From Bosea sp. ANAM02 (GTDB lineage: Bacteria; Pseudomonadota; Alphaproteobacteria; Rhizobiales; Beijerinckiaceae): 64,000 nt of DNA. The position numbers and the translations under genes were made by a program. Under the pieces are notes generated by a model that did no database searches, was not told where the DNA came from, and was given only the letters and a program-made list of their open reading frames with translations. The first letter of the stretch is position 1, and each line of letters starts with the position of its first letter. This document shows, piece by piece, positions 58,187-64,000 of the stretch. Location of the stretch: NCBI RefSeq assembly GCF_011764485.1, contig NZ_AP022848.1, forward strand, positions 958,001-1,022,000, written 5' to 3'.

Positions 58187-59719
58187 TCAGGCGGCGAGCG
58201 CGCGTGCATAGACATCCGCATAGCGGAAGCTGGGCCGGCGCCAGTCGAAGCGCTTGGCCATGGCATGGTCCCGCATCTGCCGGAACGCGCGCTTCGAGCG
58301 GAAGGCTTCGAGCGCGCGGGCGACGGCCCCGGTCAAGCCGGCGCCTGTGAGACTGGAGAACAGGAAGCCCGACAATCCGTCTTCGATCGTATCGACCAGC
58401 CCGCCGGTCCGGTAGGCGATCGGCAGCGCGCCGGAGCGTTGCGCATACATCTGGCTGAGCCCGCATGGCTCGAAGCGCGATGGCATCAGCAGGAAATCGC
58501 TGGCCGCGAACAGACGGCGGGCTTCGCCGTCGTCGAAGCCGATCCGCGCCGCAACGGCGCGGGGATATCGGCGCGCGAGCTTCTCTACGGCTTCCTCGAT
58601 GCGCGGCTCGCCGCGCCCCGTCACAACGAGCTGGCCGCCCTGCTCCACAATCGTCTCGGCAGCCTCCAGCGACAGATCGATGCCCTTCTGATGGACCAGA
58701 CGGGATACGATCGAGAAGAGCGGGCCGCGCGAGTCCGGCAGGTCAAATGTCCGGCGAATGTCGGCGGCGTTGCGCCGCTTCCATTGCCGGATGATCTGGT
58801 CTCCGGAGGGGCCGCCTTCGATCAAGGCATTCCAGCTATCGTCGATGCCGTTGACGATGCCGGTCAACCTGCCTTCCCCCATCCGCGTCTTGAGGAGGCC
58901 ATCGAGGCCGCAGCCGTGCTCGGACGTGGTGATCTCGTTGGCATAGGTCTCGCTCACGGTGGTGACATGCGAGCCATAGAAGATGCCGCTCTTCAGGAAC
59001 GAGATCTTGCCGTGGAATTCCGAGCCGTTGATGTTGAAAGCCTGATCGGGAATGCCCAGCAGCCGCATGCGCTGCGGATGATACAGGCCCTGATAAGCAA
59101 GATTGTGGATCGTCAGGATCGAGGGCGTCTCCAGCCCCTTCCAGCGCATGTAGCCGGGCGCAAGAGCAGACGGCCAGTCGTTGACATGGACGACGTCCGG
59201 CTTCCAGTTAGGGTCAGCCTCGCCGGCGGCGATCTCTGCGGCCGCGAGCGAGAGCCGCCCGAAGCGGATATCGTTGTCACCGAAATCGCCTCCGCCGAAG
59301 GGCCCATAGGGCGAGCCCTCGCGATCATAGAGCTCGTCGCAAAGTACGGTGTATACGATCAGGCCGTCGCTCATGGTGAAACGGCCGAGCGACCATGGCG
59401 GCAGGCTGGCGACGCGCGGCATCTGCCGGACGACGTCCATGGCGGGTTTGGCCTTGCGGACCTGGCGAAAGCCGGGCAGCAGGACGCGTACCTCGCAGAA
59501 CTTCCGGAGTTGGCGGGGCAGCGCCGTCGAGACCTCGCCAAGGCCGCCGGCCTTGATGAAGTCGCCCATCTCGGACGTCACGAACAGCAGTTTTGTGGTC
59601 GCGGCGATCGGTGATGGCTGGTCGGCGATGTCGTCCTTGACGGCGGGGGCATAATGCAAAGCGTGGCCTGACGTAGCGGGGGCGCCTGCGATTTCGGCCA
59701 GCTTCAAAACATCTGTCAT
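58187..59719 (-). CDS. glgA: Glycogen synthase
   Basis: A GT5 enzyme of 510 residues that extends alpha-1,4 chains from ADP-glucose. The N-terminal donor motif is FIKAGGLGEVSTALP (a K-x-G-G-L-G form), preceded by a 40-residue extension not seen in the E. coli enzyme. Other segments: PDVVHVNDWPSALAPGYMRW, ILTIHNLAYQGLYHPQRM, and the C-terminal E-x7-E loop RFEPCGLSQMYAQRSGALPI. ATG at 59719 is chosen; the frame upstream is not coding. No adenylyltransferase (glgC) is near in this window. Confidence 0.93.
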   Translation of the reverse strand: MTDVLKLAEIAGAPATSGHALHYAPAVKDDIADQPSPIAATTKLLFVTSEMGDFIKAGGLGEVSTALPRQLRKFCEVRVLLPGFRQVRKAKPAMDVVRQMPRVASLPPWSLGRFTMSDGLIVYTVLCDELYDREGSPYGPFGGGDFGDNDIRFGRLSLAAAEIAAGEADPNWKPDVVHVNDWPSALAPGYMRWKGLETPSILTIHNLAYQGLYHPQRMRLLGIPDQAFNINGSEFHGKISFLKSGIFYGSHVTTVSETYANEITTSEHGCGLDGLLKTRMGEGRLTGIVNGIDDSWNALIEGGPSGDQIIRQWKRRNAADIRRTFDLPDSRGPLFSIVSRLVHQKGIDLSLEAAETIVEQGGQLVVTGRGEPRIEEAVEKLARRYPRAVAARIGFDDGEARRLFAASDFLLMPSRFEPCGLSQMYAQRSGALPIAYRTGGLVDTIEDGLSGFLFSSLTGAGLTGAVARALEAFRSKRAFRQMRDHAMAKRFDWRRPSFRYADVYARALAA

Positions 59720-59748
59720 CGTCACGCCCTCGGCATCCCGCCAAGCAC

Positions 59749-59774
59749 AACAGGTCCGCCGATCCCCGAGTTCC
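59749..59774 (-). promoter_or_regulatory. Near-consensus EcfG promoter for glgA
   Basis: On the - strand GGAAC (59774-59770), 17 bases, TGTT (59752-59749), 30 bases before the glgA start. One mismatch. Confidence 0.5.
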
Positions 59775-59819
59775 TGCCTCGCAGCGAAATATTTCAGGCA
59801 AGATCGGGGCCAGCGATCC

Positions 59820-59844
59820 GGAACTGCTGTTGCTGCAGCACGTT
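59820..59844 (+). promoter_or_regulatory. EcfG-type general stress promoter for glgX
   Basis: GGAAC (59820-59824), 16 bases, CGTT (59841-59844), 96 bases before the glgX ATG. Perfect consensus in the glgA-glgX divergent region. Confidence 0.7.
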
Positions 59845-59939
59845 GCTGCCATCGCGACGGAAGCGAGACAGCCTCGTAGCGGCGATAACCCTTTCTAAAC
59901 GCTGGGCACGAAGGTGCTGTGACATGACGGGAGCAAGAC

Positions 59940-62012
59940 ATGGCGGGTTTTGAGATCAAGGCCGGCCGGGCTTCCGAACTCGGCGCCGTGTTCGATGGCG
60001 AGGGAACCAACTTCGCTCTGTTCTCGGCCCATGCCGAGCGCGTCGAGTTGTGTTTGTTCGACGAGAGCGGAGCGAACGAAACTGCGCGCATCACTTTGCC
60101 GGAATACACGGACGAGATATTCCACGGCTACCTGCCGGGCGCGGGGCCGGGGCAGCGCTACGGCTATCGCGTCCATGGCCGTTTCGCCCCGGAGGAGGGG
60201 CATCGCTTCAACCCGAACAAGCTTCTGCTGGATCCGTATGCGCGGGAGTTTTCAGGAGCGGTCGACTGGAACGATGCGCATTACGGCTATGAGATTGGTG
60301 CTGGAGAAGACCGCGATCTCAGCTTCAGCGAACTCGACAGCGCCTCCTATATGCCGAAATGCGTTGTTGTGGACTGGCAAGCCGATCCGCAACGTCCCGG
60401 CGCGCCCGGTACCGGCTGGGACCGGGCCATCTTCTACGAAACGCATGTGCGCGGCTTCACGCAGCTGCACCCAGCTGTGCCCGAAGCCCGCCGCGGCACC
60501 TTCGACGGCCTCGCCGAGCCGGCCGTGATCGACTACATCAAGAGCCTTGGAGTCAGCACCGTCGAGCTCCTGCCAGTGCATGCCTATCTCGACGATCATC
60601 ACCTCGTCGCCAAGGGCCTCTCCAACTATTGGGGCTACAACACAATCGGCTTTTTCGCGCCGATGCAACGTTATCTCGGCAGGGCGGGCCTCTCCTCCTT
60701 CCGGGACATGGTCCGCCGCTTCCATGACGCCGGGCTCGAGGTCGTCCTGGACGTCGTCTACAACCACACGGCCGAGGGCAACGAGCTTGGCCCGACACTG
60801 TCGTTCAAGGGGATCGACAACTTCTCCTATTACCGGACGATGTCGGGCGAGCCGCGCTATTACATCAACGACACCGGCACCGGGAATACCGTGAACACAT
60901 CACATCCGCGCGTGCTGCAGATGGTGATGGATTCGCTGCGCTACTGGGTCGAGGTGATGGAGGTGGATGGCTTCCGCTTCGATCTCGGTACTATCCTCGG
61001 GCGCGAGCCGCACGGTTTCGATCCGCGTGGCGGCTTCTTCGACGCGATGGGGCAGGACCCCGTCCTGCGCAAGGTCAAGCTTGTGGGCGAGCCCTGGGAC
61101 ATCGGTCCGGGCGGCTATCAGGTCGGCGGCTTCCCGCCAGGCTGGGCCGAGTGGAACGACAAGTACCGCGATACGATCCGTGCCTATTGGAAGGGTGAGG
61201 AGGGGATCATCCGCGACCTCGCGGCGCGCATCACCGGATCAGGGGATGTCTACGACCAACGTGGCCGTCGGCCCTGGGCCAGCGTGAACTTCATCACCGC
61301 CCATGACGGCTTCACCCTGGCGGACCTCGTCTCCTACAACGACAAGCACAACGAGGCGAACGGCGAGGATAACAAGGATGGCCACGGCCATAACCTGTCC
61401 TTCAACCACGGCGCCGAGGGGCCGACCGAGGACGAAGGCATCCTTGCGGTGCGTCAGCGTCAGAAGCGCAATCTGCTGGCGACGCTGCTCTTGTCCCATG
61501 GCACGCCGATGCTGCTTGCCGGCGACGAGCACGGTCATTCCAACCGCGGCAACAACAATGTCTACGCCCAGGACAACGAGACTGCCTGGATGCGCTGGGA
61601 CGAGATCACGCGGCGCGACGAGGCGCTCGCCGGCTTCGTCCGGCGCGTCATCGCCTTGCGCAACGAGCACCCGATTTTCAGGCGGGCGTCCTTCCGCGAC
61701 GGCTGCCTGCTGCGCTGGGTCAACCCGTCTGGAGGCGACCAGCAGGAAGAGCACTGGGACGATCCCGGCGTGCTCGCGATCGGCCTGCTGATGCATATGC
61801 CGGATGTCGAGGCCGGCGGCGACGAGGCCCTGATCCTGTTCAACGCCTTTGACGGCGAGGTCGTGTTCAAGATACCGCCGCGGGTGAAGTCCGGTTCGTG
61901 GTCGGTCGTGCTGGATACGGAGACCGGCCCGAATTCGGACGAGGGCCGCAAGGGACTGAAGGCGGACCAGGAAATCTCACTTTCGCCGCGGTCCTTGATC
62001 GTGCTGATGTGA
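59940..62012 (+). CDS. glgX: Glycogen debranching enzyme GlgX (first copy)
   Basis: An isoamylase-type GH13 enzyme of 690 residues: CBM48 module (GAVFDGEGTNFALFSAHAER), then DVVYNHTAEGN, DGFRFDLGTILGR (nucleophile Asp), LVGEPWDIGPGGYQVGGFP (acid Glu) and ITAHDGFTLADLVSYNDKHN. Removes alpha-1,6 branches and feeds maltodextrins to TreY-TreZ and MalQ. Divergent from glgA; its stop is immediately followed by that of the second, convergent glgX. Confidence 0.94.
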   Translation: MAGFEIKAGRASELGAVFDGEGTNFALFSAHAERVELCLFDESGANETARITLPEYTDEIFHGYLPGAGPGQRYGYRVHGRFAPEEGHRFNPNKLLLDPYAREFSGAVDWNDAHYGYEIGAGEDRDLSFSELDSASYMPKCVVVDWQADPQRPGAPGTGWDRAIFYETHVRGFTQLHPAVPEARRGTFDGLAEPAVIDYIKSLGVSTVELLPVHAYLDDHHLVAKGLSNYWGYNTIGFFAPMQRYLGRAGLSSFRDMVRRFHDAGLEVVLDVVYNHTAEGNELGPTLSFKGIDNFSYYRTMSGEPRYYINDTGTGNTVNTSHPRVLQMVMDSLRYWVEVMEVDGFRFDLGTILGREPHGFDPRGGFFDAMGQDPVLRKVKLVGEPWDIGPGGYQVGGFPPGWAEWNDKYRDTIRAYWKGEEGIIRDLAARITGSGDVYDQRGRRPWASVNFITAHDGFTLADLVSYNDKHNEANGEDNKDGHGHNLSFNHGAEGPTEDEGILAVRQRQKRNLLATLLLSHGTPMLLAGDEHGHSNRGNNNVYAQDNETAWMRWDEITRRDEALAGFVRRVIALRNEHPIFRRASFRDGCLLRWVNPSGGDQQEEHWDDPGVLAIGLLMHMPDVEAGGDEALILFNAFDGEVVFKIPPRVKSGSWSVVLDTETGPNSDEGRKGLKADQEISLSPRSLIVLM

Positions 62013-63977
62013 TCAGACCTTCCGCCACAGCGCAACGCTGCGGGCGGGCAGCATACCCTCCATTCGGCCGTCGGAGGTGAATATCTGCTCCCATCGGCCG
62101 GCGGGAAGCGTGATCGCGGCCGCATGCATACTACGGTTGAGCGCGATCAGCAGGCTCTCGGTTGCGCCGTGCAGCAGCAAGCAGAAGGCATCGAGACCGG
62201 CCCAGTCCTGATCGGCGATCGCTGTCGCGTCGGCTTTCAGCCAGCGCGCATCCGGCGGCTCTCCCGTGCCGGTTAGAAAGATATCGGCGGCTAGAAGCGG
62301 GTGCCGGCGGCGCAGTGCGGCGAGCGCGGCGACCAGGGCGGTCAGTTCATCGTCTGCCCGCTCCCAGTCCAGCCAAGAGGTCGGATTGTCCTGTGCGTAG
62401 GCATTGTTGTTGCCGTGCTGGCTCCGCCCGAACTCGTCGCCCGCCGTCAACATCGGAATACCGCGTGACAGGAAGAGCGTCGCGAGTAGCGCTCGGACGT
62501 CGCGACCGCGCGCGGCTTCGATCGATGCGTCGCGCGTCGGGCCTTCGATGCCGCAGTTCCAGCTATGGCTGTCATCGTCGCCGTCGCGGTTCCCCTCGCC
62601 ATTGGCCTCGTTGTGCTTGCGTTCGTAGGAGACGAGGTCGCGCAGCGTGAAGCCGTCATGGGCGGCGATGAAATTGATGCTGGCTTGCGGGCTGCGATGT
62701 TTGTTGGCGAAGAGGTCCGACGAGCCGGCCAGCCGCGTCGCCAGCGCGCCGGTCCCCCCGGCATCGCCGCGCCAGAAGCGGCGGACATCGTCGCGATAAC
62801 GCCCGTTCCACTCGGCGAAAGGAGCGGGGAATTCGCCGAGGCGATATCCGCCGGGGCCGATATCCCAGGGCTCCGCGATCAGGATGGCTCGCGAGAGCTC
62901 CGGATCCTGCAGGATGGTGCCGAAAAGCGGTGCATCCTGCGTAAACCCCGCCTCGGTCCGACCCATCACCGTGCCGAGATCGAAGCGGAACCCGGCGATG
63001 CCGAGGCGCAGCCAGTGCCGCATCGCGTCCATCGCCAGACGCAGCACCGGAGCGCGATCGAGCGCGAGCGTGTGGCCGCAGCCGGTATCGTTGACGAGGC
63101 GGGCGGGATCGTCGGCGGCATGGCGGTAATAGACGGCATTGTCGAGGCCGCGCAGGCTGACTGTGCCGCCGAATTCATCGCTTTCGGCTGTGTGGTTCAG
63201 CACGATATCGAGGATCACGCCGATGCCGGCCTTGGCATAGGTGGCGCAGAGTGCTGCAAGATCGACCGGCCCGCCGGGCGCGAGCCGTGGGTCGAGCGCG
63301 AAGAAGTTAACGGGATTGTAGCCCCAGGCATTGGCGAGCCCGAGCGGCGGCAAGTGGCGCTCGTCCATCCAGGCGGCGACCGGCATCAGCTCGACATGGC
63401 TGACGCCGAGCTTCTGCAGATGGGCGATGACGGATGGTTCACGCAGGGCGACAAGTGTTCCCCGCAAAGGCGGCGGGACGGCCGGGTGGCGCATGCTGAA
63501 GGATCGGACGCCGAGCTCGTAGAGGAAGGTCGGCGGCGTCGGTTCGGAAGCCCGGACCTCGCCGGGGACGGGGAGGGGCTGCACGATGCAGCGCGGCACG
63601 AGCGCTGCTGTTTCCGCGCCATGGCGGGCGAGCGCTGGATCCCAGCGGAAGGGGCGATCGATCAGCGTCGCATAGGGGTCGACGAGCAGCTTCGTCGGGT
63701 CGAACCGATGGCCTCGCTCGGGCTGCCATGGCCCCTCGACGCGCAGGCCGTAGCGCATCCCCGCGCCGGCACCCTCCAGCAAGCCGTAATGGATGTCGCC
63801 ATCACGGCAGGGCAGCGGCAGCGATGCCAGCTCCGTCTCGCCGGCCTCGTCGAAAATGCAGGCGAAGACGCGGGTGCCGTGGCGCGAGAAGACTGCGAAG
63901 CGGACTCCGTCCTCCACAAGGGACGCACCGATGATTAGCGGGCGCGCGCAGGGAATGATCCGCTGCATCGGAGCCAA
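62013..63977 (-). CDS. Glycogen debranching enzyme GlgX-like (second copy)
   Basis: A divergent paralogue of 654 residues with all active-site regions: DIVLNHTAESDE, AGFRFDLGTVMGRTEAG, LIAEPWDIGPGGYRLGEFP and IAAHDGFTLRDLVSYERKHN. The N-terminal CBM48 module starts near residue 17 (GASLVEDGVRFAVFSRHGTR). The TTG at 63977 has GGGAGAAGG eight bases upstream; the ATG at 63968 is the other option, and the frame is open toward the window edge. Probably differs from the first copy in chain-length preference; this cannot be read from the sequence. Confidence 0.88.
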   Translation of the reverse strand: MAPMQRIIPCARPLIIGASLVEDGVRFAVFSRHGTRVFACIFDEAGETELASLPLPCRDGDIHYGLLEGAGAGMRYGLRVEGPWQPERGHRFDPTKLLVDPYATLIDRPFRWDPALARHGAETAALVPRCIVQPLPVPGEVRASEPTPPTFLYELGVRSFSMRHPAVPPPLRGTLVALREPSVIAHLQKLGVSHVELMPVAAWMDERHLPPLGLANAWGYNPVNFFALDPRLAPGGPVDLAALCATYAKAGIGVILDIVLNHTAESDEFGGTVSLRGLDNAVYYRHAADDPARLVNDTGCGHTLALDRAPVLRLAMDAMRHWLRLGIAGFRFDLGTVMGRTEAGFTQDAPLFGTILQDPELSRAILIAEPWDIGPGGYRLGEFPAPFAEWNGRYRDDVRRFWRGDAGGTGALATRLAGSSDLFANKHRSPQASINFIAAHDGFTLRDLVSYERKHNEANGEGNRDGDDDSHSWNCGIEGPTRDASIEAARGRDVRALLATLFLSRGIPMLTAGDEFGRSQHGNNNAYAQDNPTSWLDWERADDELTALVAALAALRRRHPLLAADIFLTGTGEPPDARWLKADATAIADQDWAGLDAFCLLLHGATESLLIALNRSMHAAAITLPAGRWEQIFTSDGRMEGMLPARSVALWRKV

Positions 63978-64000
63978 CGTCTCAACCTTCTCCCGGTGCC

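Overview
The window is high-GC DNA from an alphaproteobacterium, most likely a member of the Hyphomicrobiales (Rhizobiales). I see this from codon use, from a LexA-type box of the alphaproteobacterial form (GTTC-N7-GTTC), and from many promoters of the EcfG general-stress-response form (GGAAC-N16/17-CGTT). A Bosea- or Methylobacterium-like host is a guess only.

Positions 1 to about 39,040 are a tailed prophage whose left end lies outside the window. Region 1-8,841 is a tightly overlapping early operon: a CII-like regulator, three small unknown proteins, a helicase-methyltransferase fusion, a cytosine-C5 methyltransferase with about eight internal repeats, a Prim-Pol primase and a P4-type primase-helicase. 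It is followed by a 300-bp gene-free segment with 13 copies of a 9-bp motif (candidate replication origin or operator) and then one unknown gene ending at a terminator. Region 10,069-19,007 is the packaging and head module, in lambda order (terminase GpA, portal, gpW, ClpP-like protease, decoration protein D, capsid E). Region 19,007-31,386 is a contractile-tail module in P2 style (V, PAAR, W, J, I, fibre, sheath, tube, E/E' by -1 frameshift, tape measure, U, X, D), interrupted by one reverse-strand secreted 'moron'. Region 31,456-35,690 holds lysis genes (membrane protein, 38-aa lipoprotein, GH24 endolysin, 3TM holin, membrane coiled-coil protein), a metallophosphoesterase and a dNMP kinase, closed by a strong terminator. 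Region 35,766-38,936 is accessory cargo: two small divergent genes around an SOS box, a DarT1-NADAR toxin-antitoxin pair of low GC, and an SRAP protein with a small membrane protein. A tRNA-3'-end-like sequence and a 5'-truncated tyrosine integrase mark the right end.

From 39,581 to 64,000 is chromosome: a stress and osmoprotection island. It has a cupin, several small stress-type proteins, a Crp/Fnr regulator, a phospholipase-D/cardiolipin synthase, OpgG (periplasmic glucans), YciF/DUF892, and a complete set for glycogen and trehalose interconversion: treZ, treY, malQ, glgB, glgA and two glgX genes. No glgC or glgP lies within the window. Perfect or near-perfect EcfG promoters precede most of these genes on both strands, so the island is probably one general-stress regulon. 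Two crp-DUF6894 loci show reciprocal decay: one has an amber codon in the DUF6894 gene, the other a frameshift in crp.
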